37,951 bases of DNA from Lachnospiraceae bacterium (GTDB lineage Bacteria > Bacillota > Clostridia > Lachnospirales > Lachnospiraceae): contig JAETRI010000033.1 in the NCBI GenBank assembly GCA_021770245.1, forward strand, positions 1 through 37,951, in the 5' to 3' direction. Both the position numbers and the translations under genes were made by a program. The notes under the pieces are model-generated. The model searched no databases. It was given only the letters and a program-made list of their open reading frames with translations, and was not told the origin of the DNA. Shown here in pieces: positions 1 through 7,779 of the stretch (positions are counted from its first letter, which is position 1; each line of letters begins with the position of its first letter).

Positions 1-240
1 AGTTTGCGTATAGAGGATGATGTAAAGAAAAAAGCAGAGCAGGCTTGTGCTGATATAGGGATGTCTTTATCAACTGCTATTAATATTTACTTAAAAAAGC
101 TGGGAAGAGAAAAGCGCATACCATTTGAAGTATCCGTGGATCCGTTTTATTCACAGGAGAATATGACCAGACTCAGAGATTCAGTGGCACAAATGGAAGC
201 TACAGGTGGAACGGTACATGAGGTGAACTTTGATGATTAA
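1..240 (+). CDS. RelB/DinJ-family antitoxin, 5' end cut by window
   Basis: Antitoxin of a type II toxin-antitoxin pair. It should bind and neutralise the adjacent YoeB-type mRNA interferase and repress their shared promoter as a ribbon-helix-helix dimer. The visible N-terminus (RIEDDVKKKAEQ, then a stretch ending in LSTAINIYLKKL) is the RelB/DinJ DNA-binding segment, and the acidic C-terminal half is the toxin-binding part. Family members usually start about 8-10 residues earlier, so the true start probably lies upstream of the window; the TTG at position 4 is unlikely to be the start. Its stop overlaps the start codon of the toxin frame (ATGATTAA at 233-240), the classic translational coupling of these pairs. 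Family assignment is firm and the start is unknown. Confidence 0.85.
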   Translation, partial: SLRIEDDVKKKAEQACADIGMSLSTAINIYLKKLGREKRIPFEVSVDPFYSQENMTRLRDSVAQMEATGGTVHEVNFDD

Positions 241-496
241 GTCGTGATCTGACGCGGCATGGGAAGATTTTGAATATTGGATGAAGCAGGACAAGAAAAC
301 GTTAAGGCGGATTCTTCAGTTACTGAAGGATATTGATCGGAATGGATATGATGGAATAGGTAAGCCGGAAAGGTTAAGTGGCGATTTGGCAGCCTATTGG
401 AGCAGGCGGATAGATGATGCGAATCGTATTGTTTATCGGATAGAAGATAATACGATAAAGATTGTCCAATGTGGTTCTCATTATAGAGATAAGTAA
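233..496 (+). pseudogene. yoeB: YoeB/Txe-family toxin with in-frame stop at codon 5
   Basis: Ribosome-dependent mRNA interferase partner of the upstream antitoxin. From ATG 233 the frame reads M-I-K-S-stop-S-D-A-A-W-E-D-F-E-Y-W and then an intact YoeB body (residues from 281 on). YoeB proteins carry Trp at the position of the stop (IxSWSxxxW), so TGG has probably become TGA at 245-247. All recognisable active-site features remain: the Glu in GKPERL, the Arg residues of YWSRRI and NRIVY, and the C-terminal SHY. The next in-frame ATG, 281, would give 71 residues lacking the first beta strand and part of helix 1, and no SD lies directly before it. The antitoxin is intact. Either the toxin is dead or it depends on UGA readthrough; I favour inactivation. 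Confidence 0.8.
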
Positions 497-595
497 GGAC
501 GGCAGCATTTTGGCAACAGAAAATCAGCAAGCCATAATAATTGCTGTAATTGATGTAAAAATGGGCGTCTATTTGCATAATTTCAATGCTGTTTT

Positions 596-628
596 GCCCG
601 TCCGCATTTTTGTGGGCGGGCTTTTTTT
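596..628 (+). terminator. Rho-independent terminator of the toxin-antitoxin operon
   Basis: A GC-rich stem, GCCCGTCC pairing with GGGCGGGC around a short AT loop, is followed by seven T residues. It lies 100 bases after the toxin stop. Confidence 0.8.
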
Positions 629-689
629 ACGCCTTTCGGTCTCCTTAAGAAAACTTTAAACCAAATTAAAAAAGGGCACAGTGTAAAAA

Positions 690-1253
690 TCATTCTGCTG
701 AGTCTGATGCACCATAGGAAAATCCTGCAACGGCAGCATTGCTGTATTTTTCAAAAGCAGCATAATATTCTTCTTCTGAAAGAGTCGTTGTTTCATCTTC
801 TTTTTCCATGGTATAAGTGGCATTTCCATTCTCATCAAATTGCTCATAAATTCCTTCTGCCAGCTTAAGCGTACCGGATTTCTCAACCTCAAAACGCTGC
901 ATACCGTGGCCGGAAGCCGCATAGATGCCTGTTTCATCATAGGAAACGGGATATGCCGTTCCCATACTCTCTATGGTTCCTATGTTTTTCACTTCGTTGT
1001 CCACCGGATAATACACGTCACATGCAATCGTAACCTGTTTCCCGGTGCCGTCATCATACACCTGTGACGTAACAAGTAAAACCGGCAGAGGAGTATTCGT
1101 ATTGATAATTACAAAAAGTTCATTGTCCTCCAGGCCGCCAATGGTTTCCTCATAAACATCAGTATCATCTTCATTCTCTTTTCCACATGCGCATAATGAC
1201 AGGATGGGCATACATAAAATGAAACATGAAACAGCCTTTTTTACTTTAAACAT
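690..1253 (-). CDS. Putative lipoprotein downstream of an XRE regulator
   Basis: A 187-residue secreted protein. A lysine-containing N-terminus (MFKVKKA) leads into a hydrophobic segment ending in a lipobox (LSLCAC), giving a predicted lipidated Cys at about residue 22. An acidic linker rich in E, N and D follows, so the mature protein should be tethered to the outer membrane face. The rest has no motif I recognise. I chose ATG 1253 because GGAG precedes it at the right distance (revcomp GGAGACTGAAAAA) and because the signal peptide then begins correctly; a longer frame to 1289 would put 12 charged residues in front of it. It starts just after the stop of the XRE gene and is surely co-transcribed with it. 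Confidence 0.75.
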   Translation of the reverse strand: MFKVKKAVSCFILCMPILSLCACGKENEDDTDVYEETIGGLEDNELFVIINTNTPLPVLLVTSQVYDDGTGKQVTIACDVYYPVDNEVKNIGTIESMGTAYPVSYDETGIYAASGHGMQRFEVEKSGTLKLAEGIYEQFDENGNATYTMEKEDETTTLSEEEYYAAFEKYSNAAVAGFSYGASDSAE

Positions 1254-1257
1254 TTTT

Positions 1258-1779
1258 TCAGTCTCCTTTTTTTCTGTTTTGGGTAACATAGCTTATGAAC
1301 AGTACCATTCCGATTGCACCTGTAACCATAGATGGTATCATTAACCGCGTATAATCAATAGGGGCATTGGCATATTGCCCTGTTGCGATATATCGGTACA
1401 GCATATACTGGGTACTGAGCGTTGTGCTTTGCAAAGCAATTACATAAGCGAAATTTAATAAGCTGACCATAACAAAAATCAGCCCGCCAATGAGTAACAG
1501 CGTCATTTTTCTGTTATGAAGATTTATTTTCATCAAATCCTCCAAAGTTATCTGTCCGTCATTTCGGTTTGTCACACTTGTTTCCGCCTCCTTGAGTAGA
1601 TCATCTAACGACACATGAAAAATCCTGCTTATTTTAACGATGCTTTCCAAATCGGGAGAAGTGATGTCTGACTCCCATTTGGAGATTGTCTGTCTGGACA
1701 CGTTAATTTTCTCTGCTAATTGTTCCTGTGTCATTCCTGAAAGTTTTCTTAATTGGTTGAGCTTATTTCCAATTATCAT
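1258..1779 (-). CDS. XRE-family regulator with two C-terminal membrane segments
   Basis: A 173-residue protein. Residues 5-60 form a Cro/CI-type helix-turn-helix; the recognition part reads MTQEQLAEKINVSRQTISKW. A linker follows, then two hydrophobic segments (about 92-115 and 147-167), so it is a membrane-anchored DNA-binding protein. This architecture is frequent in Firmicutes, where such proteins control small envelope-stress operons. SD AAAGGAGG precedes ATG 1779 by 8 bases. It is the first gene of a two-gene operon with the lipoprotein at 690-1253, which suggests that the lipoprotein acts in the same envelope response. That role is inference from context; the DNA-binding call is secure. 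Confidence 0.85.
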   Translation of the reverse strand: MIIGNKLNQLRKLSGMTQEQLAEKINVSRQTISKWESDITSPDLESIVKISRIFHVSLDDLLKEAETSVTNRNDGQITLEDLMKINLHNRKMTLLLIGGLIFVMVSLLNFAYVIALQSTTLSTQYMLYRYIATGQYANAPIDYTRLMIPSMVTGAIGMVLFISYVTQNRKKGD

Positions 1780-1934
1780 TTTCCTTGTCCTCCTTTAAGC
1801 GCGATTTTAAATAATTTTCGTGTTTTTTTCTATCACCGTATCTTTGCATTTGCGCTCAATATGGTGACATGAAGGTAAATTGTGTGATTTTTGAAATGCC
1901 AAAGTTGTTTTACATCCACTCTGCAGCGCACTTT

Positions 1935-2121
1935 CTCGCCGCGGACAGACAGATCATCGGCAACGGCTGCCAACATATTTGCCGGGGATGCCGTACCGTA
2001 TTCCCGGAATACGATCCCCGGAATGTCAGAGAAAACGCCGGAATATTGACAAGGAAAAGGGCAAGGACAAAAGCAAAAAAGAAAGAAGATATTTTGATAG
2101 ATATTTTCCAAATGTTTTCAT
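1935..2121 (-). pseudogene. Remnant of a VanS-like sensor histidine kinase, N-terminal part only
   Basis: Starting at ATG 2121 the frame reads MKTFGKYLSKYLLSF, a typical beginning of clostridial membrane histidine kinases. After the T-rich run the sense continues in another frame (ALFLVNIPAFSLTF) and then in a third (GIVFREYGTASPANMLAAVA), so at least two frameshifts break it. Everything after the first extracytoplasmic segment is gone: no HAMP, H-box or ATPase domain. The remnant starts 3 bases after the stop of the response-regulator remnant upstream, the normal layout of a VanR/VanS-type operon. The 3' limit is approximate. It cannot be functional. Confidence 0.7.
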
Positions 2122-2124
2122 CGG

Positions 2125-2455
2125 TTATTTCCTCGTAAGCGGCTTATATCCCAGCCCCTTGATGGTCAGCAGGGAAACCGGCTTTGACGGGTCTGCCTCG
2201 ATCTTTTCCCTGATGCGCCGTCCATGTGCGTATCTGTTCCATCATGGAAAAACCGTCGCCGTCCGGGAGCATTACATCCAAAACCGCCAGATCGGGTTTC
2301 TGTGCTTTGGCGGCGGCAATTCCCTCTTTCCTGTTGAGGGCAGTAACAAGATATCGAAAGCCCTCATCCGCTAAAATTGCTGTTACCATTTTCAAAAGCT
2401 CCGGCTCGTCATCCGCCGGCAGGATCTTTTTGCCGTGTGAAAATGTATTGTCTAT
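2125..2455 (-). pseudogene. Remnant of an OmpR-family response regulator with internal deletion
   Basis: The receiver domain is recognisable: KKILPADDEPELL (acidic pocket), then AVLDVMLPDGDGF with the phosphoacceptor Asp. Soon after EQIRTW the sequence jumps, out of frame, to the last strand of a winged-helix domain (RIREKIEADPSK, then LLTIKGLGYKPLTRK and TAA at 2125-2127). Half the receiver and most of the DNA-binding domain are therefore deleted. The expected start also seems lost: a good SD (GGAGG at 2463-2467) sits 7 bases before ATA at 2453-2455, where ATG is expected. Together with the kinase remnant this is a dead two-component system. Confidence 0.75.
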
Positions 2456-2583
2456 CGTGGCACCTCCCTGATTTAACAGCTTGATTATAACATACGCGGT
2501 ATGGATTATAAATGGAATACTGCAGGCCGGGGAATAAGATGAATATATTTGGGACACCGGATCCCCGGTCTTTTGGCTGAACT

Positions 2584-2650
2584 TTCCTTACAAATTTGTA
2601 GGGAGAGTGTAATCTTGTTGTAAGATTCCTCTGTTATAATTGAGCCTGTC
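2584..2650 (+). promoter_or_regulatory. Promoter with tandem TGTAA operator in front of the response-regulator pseudogene
   Basis: TGTAG, TGTAA and TGTAA repeats lie about 11 bases apart, that is one helical turn, directly upstream of a -10 box (TATAAT at about 2635-2640). The first repeat is also half of the palindrome CTTACAAATTTGTAG. Such direct repeats are typical OmpR-family binding sites. A nearly identical box lies at 3435-3500 before the ABC transporter. Confidence 0.7.
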
Positions 2651-2718
2651 AAAATAAAAGGAAATATGAACTGAGAATCATCGGAAAGTATCATAATAGG
2701 TTTTGAGAGGTGCGGAAA

Positions 2719-3409
2719 ATGAAACGGTTGTTTTTACTGAAGGATGATCTGAGCTTAATCAACGGACTTTCCTTTGCAATTAAAAAGCAGGGATATAAAT
2801 ATAGATGTTGCCCGTACCATGGTAGAAGCGGATGACTTATGGACAGAAGGAAGATATGACCTGGCTATTCTGGACGTATCTCTTCCAGATGGCTCCGGCT
2901 GTGAGTTTTGCGGGAAACTGCGCCGGACTTCAAGAATCCCCATCATGTTTCTTACTGCATCTGATGAAGAAACGGATATTATCATGGGGCTTGACATTGG
3001 CGGTGACGATTACATTACAAAACCCCTCAAATTGGCGGTGTTCCTGTCGAGAATCAACGCACTGCTGCGCAGGAGCGAAAATTTCAATACTGCCGTTACG
3101 GAACTACACTCTAACGATATCAATATAAACCTCTTGAAAGGTGAGGTTTATAAACAGGGCAGGCAGCTTGACCTGACAGCCAGCGAATATAAACTGTTGT
3201 GCTTATTTCTGGAAAACCCGGATCAGATCCTTTCCCCGGAACAGATTTTAGGAAAGCTGTGGGATTGCGATGAAAGCTATATAGACAACAATTCCCTTAC
3301 CGTATATATCCGCAGGCTCCGTACAAAGATTGAGGATAATCCGGGAGAACCAAAACGGATCATCACGGTGCGGGGCATGGGTTATAAATGGAATACGGCA
3401 TTGTATTGA
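2719..3409 (+). pseudogene. OmpR-family response regulator broken by a frameshift near its N-terminus
   Basis: From ATG 2719 the frame reads MKRLFLLKDDLSLINGLSF and continues to QGYKY, then runs out of frame. The sense resumes one base shifted as NIDVARTMVEADDLW, so one extra A in the run at about 2793-2800 breaks codon 27. The remaining receiver (LAILDVSLPDGSG with the phosphoacceptor Asp, and the GGDDYITKP switch region) and the complete winged-helix domain (ending VRGMGYKWN) look intact. At the acidic pocket the usual Glu-Asp is Lys-Asp (LLKDD), a second sign of decay. A TTG at 2774 in the downstream frame could start a shorter product lacking beta-1, which would not fold as a normal receiver. 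It probably controlled the ABC transporter that follows. Confidence 0.8.
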
Positions 3410-3434
3410 AAAACACCGGAGCCGTTTTTCATTT

Positions 3435-3503
3435 CCCTACAGAATTGTAGGAAAACTGTAATGTTGCTGTAGGATTCCTCTGTTATAGTTGAGCTTATCA
3501 AAA
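3435..3503 (+). promoter_or_regulatory. Second copy of the response-regulator operator/promoter, before the ABC transporter
   Basis: It aligns almost base for base with 2584-2650: a CTACAGAATTGTAG palindrome, TGTAA and TGTAG repeats at 11-base steps, GATTCCTCTGTTATA, then TTGAGC. The -10 is TATAGT. The transcript would run into the ABC gene at 3525, whose SD is GAAGGAGG. Confidence 0.7.
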
Positions 3504-3524
3504 CAGAAGGAGGCATTTTTATAA

Positions 3525-3960
3525 ATGGATTTATTAAAAGTCAATGATATTAGTAAAACATATGGAAGCGGCGGAGCAGCGGTACACGCTTTAAGAAATG
3601 TCAGTTTTTCCGTTCCAAAGGGCGAGTATGTGGCAATCGTCGGGGAATCCGGATCCGGCAAAAGCCCGATCGAAAATATCTGGAAGAACTGCATTCCGTA
3701 CTTAACCTGAAGGAACGGCGCAGTCATCTGCCCAGCCAGTTGTCCGGCGGACAGCAGCAGCGTGTGGCAATCGGACGCGCCCTGATTACCCGTCCTGCCC
3801 TGATTTTTGCGGACGAGCCCACCGGGAATCTCGACACGCAGAACAGCAGAGAGGTGATTGCCCTGCTGAAAAAAGCTTCAAGAAAGTATGAACAGACGAT
3901 TGTTATGATTACCCACAGCCGCAGCATTGCGCAGACCGGGTGCTGAAAGTATCGGACGGT
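3525..3960 (+). pseudogene. ABC transporter ATPase (MacB/LolD type), internal deletion and frameshift
   Basis: The N-terminus through Walker A is present (LLKVNDISKTYGSGG, then VGESGSGKS). Directly after Walker A the sequence jumps out of frame to the segment just before the signature motif; about 60-80 residues, including the Q-loop, are missing. The second part reads [15 protein letters not shown] (signature), [13 protein letters not shown] (Walker B) and IVMITHS (switch His). Near 3930 another frame change leads to [11 protein letters not shown], the usual end of this family. The gene cannot make an active ATPase. It originally encoded the energising subunit of an exporter for lipid-like molecules or peptides, with its FtsX-type permease directly downstream. 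Confidence 0.85.
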
Positions 3961-4691
3961 GTGGAAAATATTTTTGCAAGGCGAAGTATCTTTGAGGTTC
4001 CGGCCAGGTTAGGAAAAGAAGGCTTACCTCAGACGGTGGATTTGTTCTCCTTTGATGATTTTGACTTGGATGCATTGAAAAAGGACGGCAGACTACGAAA
4101 GGGGAGCGGCCTCGCCAAAGTCTATGGGAATACCGACTCTGTGCTGGTAATCTGCGATCCAAACGCCCCACTCCAGAAGGGAGATATCATTCAGGTGGAC
4201 GGCGAAAATCTGACCGTGGCGGGTATACTGAAATCTGACTTGTTCAGCGAAGACGGCCTCTCCCATGGCAGAGTTTCCGTCATTGCCTCCGGCGAAACCT
4301 TTGTTCGGATGACCGGCATAACCGCCTATTCTGTTGTGATGGTGCAGACTGCGGGCGATGTGACAGATGAGGATGTTGCCGCCATAAGCGGAGTACTGGA
4401 CGAAGGCACTGCTCTCCGGGATGAGCGTGCGCTGCGAACTTCCGGTACTTATACCGCTTTTGTTCTGTGCGTCTATGGCTTTTTGGCGATTATCGCTATA
4501 GTTACGCTGCTGAACATTATGAACAGCATCTCCATGAGCGTATCTGCCAGGAGCAGGCAGTATGGGCACTGCCCGTTTCCCGTCTACTTATCGTTTTGGC
4601 ATTTGTTATGGCAGCAACACTGGCCGCCATCCATGCCCCAGCCAAGCGGATGCGGGAGATGGCAGTGACGGAGACCATCAATGAATTATAA
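3961..4691 (+). pseudogene. FtsX/MacB-type ABC permease, 5' deletion and C-terminal deletion
   Basis: This remnant is fused in frame to the tail of the ATPase remnant, so its own start and first membrane segment are gone. The readable part is the extracytoplasmic MacB-type domain (about [12 protein letters not shown] to AVLDEGTAL) and one membrane helix (YTAFVLCVYGFLAIIAIVTL) ending in NIMNSISMSVSARSRQYG. The frame then breaks; after a deletion of two membrane helices the final helix and terminus reappear one frame over (RLLIVLAFVMAATLAAI, then REMAVTETINEL and TAA). The ending is diagnostic for FtsX-like permeases of the vex/MacB kind. Confidence 0.8.
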
Positions 4692-4788
4692 AAGACAGGT
4701 CTGAGAAACGGACAAAATGTGTACAGCCTTGAAAGGTTTCGGGGACTGTGCGCACTATTTTAAATATGAACGCGAAAGGAAAGACAAT

Positions 4789-5340
4789 ATGATGCGAAAA
4801 TTAGTTTCTGTGGTGGTATCTATCCTGCTGTTGACTGGCCTTGCCGGATGCGGTATTGATCTGGCAGTCGGAATGGTAAAAGAACTTAACGACAATGAAG
4901 ATGGCATTCGTCGGGAACTCGGTGAATTATGGGACAGCTTCTTAGAGGAAGCAAACGAATGGTCAGAATCCTTTGCAACCCATTCTATAACGGATGACCA
5001 GGATTTAATTGGAAATCGGGAAAAAGGCGTTGATAATTATGTTGGGACATATGAAGCCGATTATAGTGAATTTGATGGAGAGGAATACATTTTTGGCGGC
5101 ACGTCACTTAAACGGGAAAACGGAAGTGATTTGTGCGCAATTTATTCTCTCACGATTCAATCCGGTGAAGCCCGGTTATACCGTATGGATGGCTGCAATG
5201 AGATCCTCCTTGCGGATCTTTCAAAAGAAGGAAAATACGAATTTACGATCCATGCCGGGAAAAATTTTATTGTTCTGCAAGGCACACAATTTACTGGAAG
5301 TTTGATGCTGACAGTTAGCCCGGAAGACGGGGAGGAATGA
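4789..5340 (+). CDS. Putative lipoprotein
   Basis: A 183-residue protein with a lipoprotein signal peptide: MMRKL, a hydrophobic run (VVVSILLLTG) and the lipobox LAGC. The mature part begins acidic and amphipathic and ends in a beta-rich domain (YVGTYEADYSEFDGEEYIFGG, then short strands to LTVSPEDGEE). I do not recognise the family; clostridial lipoproteins with a similar C-terminal domain often sit next to two-component/ABC operons. Start 4789 has an AAAGGAAAG SD; an ATG at 4792 is equally possible. A frame extending upstream to 4717 lacks an SD and would bury the signal peptide. Unlike its upstream neighbours it appears intact. Confidence 0.65.
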   Translation: MMRKLVSVVVSILLLTGLAGCGIDLAVGMVKELNDNEDGIRRELGELWDSFLEEANEWSESFATHSITDDQDLIGNREKGVDNYVGTYEADYSEFDGEEYIFGGTSLKRENGSDLCAIYSLTIQSGEARLYRMDGCNEILLADLSKEGKYEFTIHAGKNFIVLQGTQFTGSLMLTVSPEDGEE

Positions 5341-5343
5341 TAG

Positions 5344-5595
5344 GATTTTCTGTCTTCCGCATGGCGCAAGTCAGATGGGCCTCCCATACCCGCCACCGAT
5401 GACGGGTATGGGGTACACACTTTAAAAACAGTTTTCGAAGAACTTGAGGCTCTTGGACTGTCGACACCTGTTCCAAAACCTGAACCAAAGAAACGCGGCC
5501 GCAAGCCGAAGCCAAAGGAACAGGTGGAAAATAAACCCAGGCATCCCAGGGGACGTCCAAGAAAGAACATTAACCCGTCTGCCGGAAATCTATAG
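5344..5595 (+). pseudogene. C-terminal fragment of a basic AT-hook-like protein
   Basis: Directly after the lipoprotein stop, and in the same frame, an open stretch of 83 codons begins after TGA-TAG and ends at TAG 5593-5595. It has no usual start codon. The reading is clearly protein-like: SAWRKSDGPPIPATDDGYG, then TLKTVFEELEALGL, then a proline/lysine/arginine tail with KKRGRKPKPK and RGRPRK, the AT-hook type of minor-groove binder. Such tails occur on DNA-handling proteins of conjugative elements, but I cannot name the parent. It is best read as the 3' end of a gene whose front was deleted, which fits the decayed state of the whole 1.8-5.6 kb stretch. Confidence 0.55.
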
Positions 5596-5612
5596 TCCGG
5601 CAGATTGGGTAT
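5579..5612 (+). terminator. Possible terminator hairpin
   Basis: An 8-bp stem, CTGCCGGA pairing with TCCGGCAG, overlaps the end of the AT-hook fragment. The following sequence is AT-rich but the T run comes only about 15 bases later, so termination is uncertain. Confidence 0.4.
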
Positions 5613-5671
5613 ATCATATTTTTTAAAAGTGTGGCAAGGATGGTATACAATACAAGTCAAAAGGAGCAAAA

Positions 5672-6124
5672 ATGTATCACATAAAAGACGACGTAAGAGC
5701 AATAAAGTCAGCGGAACTTCTGTATGAAGGTTTAGAACGGTGCATGAAGAAAAGAGAGTTTGATAAAATTACAGTTGTAGATATTACAAAAGAATCTACC
5801 GTAAGCCGTGCTACGTTTTATCGGAATTTCGATTTGGTTATTGATATTTTATATTGGAAATGTAATCAACTTTTTCAAAAGGTTCTCAGTGATTATGTTG
5901 CCAGTAAACCTGATTTGAATCAACCCAATAGCCTGATTTTATTTGTATTTCATTTCTGGATGGAACATTCAGAACTACTTGAACTGTTGATATACCAGCG
6001 TAGGTCAGATATCATCTCAAACGCCTTTGTTGAAAATGCGGACATTGTCATGGAATATATCCGAGAGAAAATTCAGATACCAAAAATTAATACAAATTTT
6101 ATCAATGCAATATTCCGCTATTGA
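5672..6124 (+). CDS. TetR-family transcriptional regulator, short C-terminus
   Basis: A 150-residue protein. Residues 10-60 form a TetR helix-turn-helix (KITVVDITKESTVSRATFYRNF). The ligand-binding half is helical but ends at NAIFRY, about 30-40 residues short of most relatives, just where the dimerising last helices should be. SD AAAGGAG precedes ATG 5672 by 7 bases, and TATACAAT upstream may be the -10. A good terminator follows at 6209, so it is probably a single-gene unit. No obvious target gene adjoins it: the upstream gene is a fragment and the downstream gene has its own riboswitch. It may be recently truncated. Confidence 0.75.
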   Translation: MYHIKDDVRAIKSAELLYEGLERCMKKREFDKITVVDITKESTVSRATFYRNFDLVIDILYWKCNQLFQKVLSDYVASKPDLNQPNSLILFVFHFWMEHSELLELLIYQRRSDIISNAFVENADIVMEYIREKIQIPKINTNFINAIFRY

Positions 6125-6208
6125 TAACAGTAAAATTATAGATTAGTTCATTTATGACTTTGTTGGGTAAATTTTGAAAATTACAGCCAGAATCGAAAAT
6201 GTGTTTTT

Positions 6209-6243
6209 AATCCCCCTCTTTTTGTGCAGAGGGGGATTTTTGT
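6209..6243 (+). terminator. Rho-independent terminator
   Basis: Perfect 11-bp stem AATCCCCCTCT/AGAGGGGGATT, 8-base loop, then TTTT. It ends the TetR transcript. From here to 6490 I see no convincing gene. Confidence 0.85.
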
Positions 6244-6493
6244 CATTCCGAATTCATCCCTTGACAATGTGGAAAAGATTTCCACTCCCTTGATGAGATG
6301 CGGGGCTCCAAATTGGCAATTAGCTAATGGGGATAATTTATGAAAAGTACAAAAAAGGTCCAGTTACAGTGTACCGGATGATACGTCAAGCAGGGCATGA
6401 TGAGTGGGCACGGCAAATGCATGAATGGGTGGGTTACTTTTTTGTGACTGGGTTATAAAAAAGTGCGTACTTTTTTCCCCCAAAATAACCCGA

Positions 6494-6597
6494 TATAATA
6501 AAATTGCGAACCGGAAAGGGGATAAGCCGGAAGAGAAGCCTGCGGCATGTGGTTCCGCCTGCGGAGCCGGTGATAAGTAGTCAGGATACCGGCTTCG
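6494..6597 (+). promoter_or_regulatory. B12-box (cobalamin-like) riboswitch aptamer with its promoter
   Basis: The stretch 6579-6594 reads AGTCAGGATACCGGC, a close match to the conserved B12 box of cobalamin riboswitches. A closing P1 stem is visible: CGAACCGG at 6507-6514 pairs with CCGG-C-TTCG at 6589-6597 with one bulged C. Between them lie AAAGGGGATAAGCCGG and further GC stems, as expected for the core, though the usual GGTG/CCACTG elements are divergent. A -10 box TATAAT at 6494-6499 places the RNA start right at P1. A terminator at 6606-6643 follows directly and would be the expression platform for the radical SAM gene. Aptamer class (AdoCbl or other) cannot be told. Confidence 0.6.
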
Positions 6598-6605
6598 AAG
6601 CATTT

Positions 6606-6643
6606 CCCGGCAGTCCGCGGTTGGGCGGATTGCCGGGGATTTT
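6606..6643 (+). terminator. Regulatory terminator of the riboswitch
   Basis: A 13-bp stem, CCCGGCAGTCCGC with GCGGATTGCCGGG (one G-T pair), is followed by GGATTTTTG. It lies between the B12 box and the SD of the radical SAM gene, so it probably acts as an attenuator rather than an end. Confidence 0.65.
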
Positions 6644-6705
6644 TGAAAGATTTTCACCTTTTGGGGTTTTGCATAGAAAGATTTGTTGAAAGAGAGGGAG
6701 AATCC

Positions 6706-7779
6706 ATGAAAGAATACTTTGCCTTTCAGTGGCATATCACAGATGACTGTGATCAGAGATGCAGGCACTGTTATATTTTTTCCGAAAACAACTGCAAGAA
6801 ACCGGATTCTTGTAACTGGGAACAGATGCAGGAGATTGTGGCGAACTGTGAGGATTTCTGTGAGATGTACCACAGGCTTCCCTATTTCTATATTACAGGA
6901 GGTGATCCGATTCTGCATCCGGATTTCTGGAAACTGCTTGCATTGCTGAAAGGGAAAAGCATTCCATTTGCGATTTTGGGTAATCCGTTCCATTTAGATG
7001 ACGGGGTCTGTAAGAAGCTGAAAGAATATGGCTGCCAAAAGTACCAGCTTTCCGTTGACGGGATGAGGGAGACCCATGACTGGTTTCGCAAGCCCGGTTC
7101 CTTTGATATTACATTGGAGAAGATCGGCTGCCTGAAGCGGGCGGGCATCCGGGCGGTAGTCATGACTACGGTATCCGGCACGAATATCAAGGAAATTCCG
7201 GATATCATTGACACGGTAGTGGCGCATAAGGCGGATGTGTTCGCATTTGCCAGATACTGCCCTACCAGTGAGGAAAAGGATACGGGGATAACCCCTGTGG
7301 AGTACAGGAAGCTTCTGACTGTCTGCGATAAGAAGTTCAAAGAGTATGAAGCCGCCGGGTGTGAGACCTATTTTAACAAAAAGGATCATCTGTGGACGCT
7401 GTACGAGTATGAGACCGGAGAGTTTAAGATCCCGGAGGATGCCGAGGAAGGCATGATCTATGGGGGATGCAACTGCGGCAACTGCCATATGACCATCCTG
7501 CCCACGGGGGATGTGTACGCCTGCCGAAGGGTGCTAAGCAGTAAGGTGGGAAACGTCTTCGAGGACAGGCTGGCGGATGTGTGGGTCTGCCAGATGGAGA
7601 AGTACCGTGAGTATGACAGGTTTAAGAAATGTTCCAAATGTGAATTGAAGGCATGGTGCCGGGGATGCCCGGCGGTGGCAAGCGGAGCCCACAGCATCCA
7701 GGGGATGCCGGGTGACTTTTATGATGCTGATCCGCAGTGCTGGAAAGAGGTTCCGGGGGATGAAGATAGTCATTCTTAA
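6706..7779 (+). CDS. Radical SAM/SPASM protein, peptide-maturase type
   Basis: A 357-residue enzyme. It should use a 4Fe-4S cluster and S-adenosylmethionine to make a radical and modify a peptide or protein. The radical SAM motif is CDQRCRHC (C15, C19, C22), followed by the TGGDP motif. The C-terminal SPASM domain carries many cysteines in the usual order (GGCNCGNC, DVYACRR, then CSKCELKAWCRGCP and a last Cys near DPQC), enough for two auxiliary clusters. The beginning FQWHITDDCDQRC reminds me of the ACGX-type SPASM family; this is from memory. No precursor peptide with repeats is visible nearby. GAGGGAG precedes ATG 6706; an upstream extension to 6643 would overlap the terminator and is rejected. 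Expression is probably under the B12-box element. Confidence 0.85.
   Translation: MKEYFAFQWHITDDCDQRCRHCYIFSENNCKKPDSCNWEQMQEIVANCEDFCEMYHRLPYFYITGGDPILHPDFWKLLALLKGKSIPFAILGNPFHLDDGVCKKLKEYGCQKYQLSVDGMRETHDWFRKPGSFDITLEKIGCLKRAGIRAVVMTTVSGTNIKEIPDIIDTVVAHKADVFAFARYCPTSEEKDTGITPVEYRKLLTVCDKKFKEYEAAGCETYFNKKDHLWTLYEYETGEFKIPEDAEEGMIYGGCNCGNCHMTILPTGDVYACRRVLSSKVGNVFEDRLADVWVCQMEKYREYDRFKKCSKCELKAWCRGCPAVASGAHSIQGMPGDFYDADPQCWKEVPGDEDSHS

Noticed and set aside
6377-6460. Short ORF (MIRQAGHDEWARQMHEWVGY)
   Set aside because: No SD, about 26 codons, no similarity that I recognise; the surrounding 6250-6490 holds no other gene signal.
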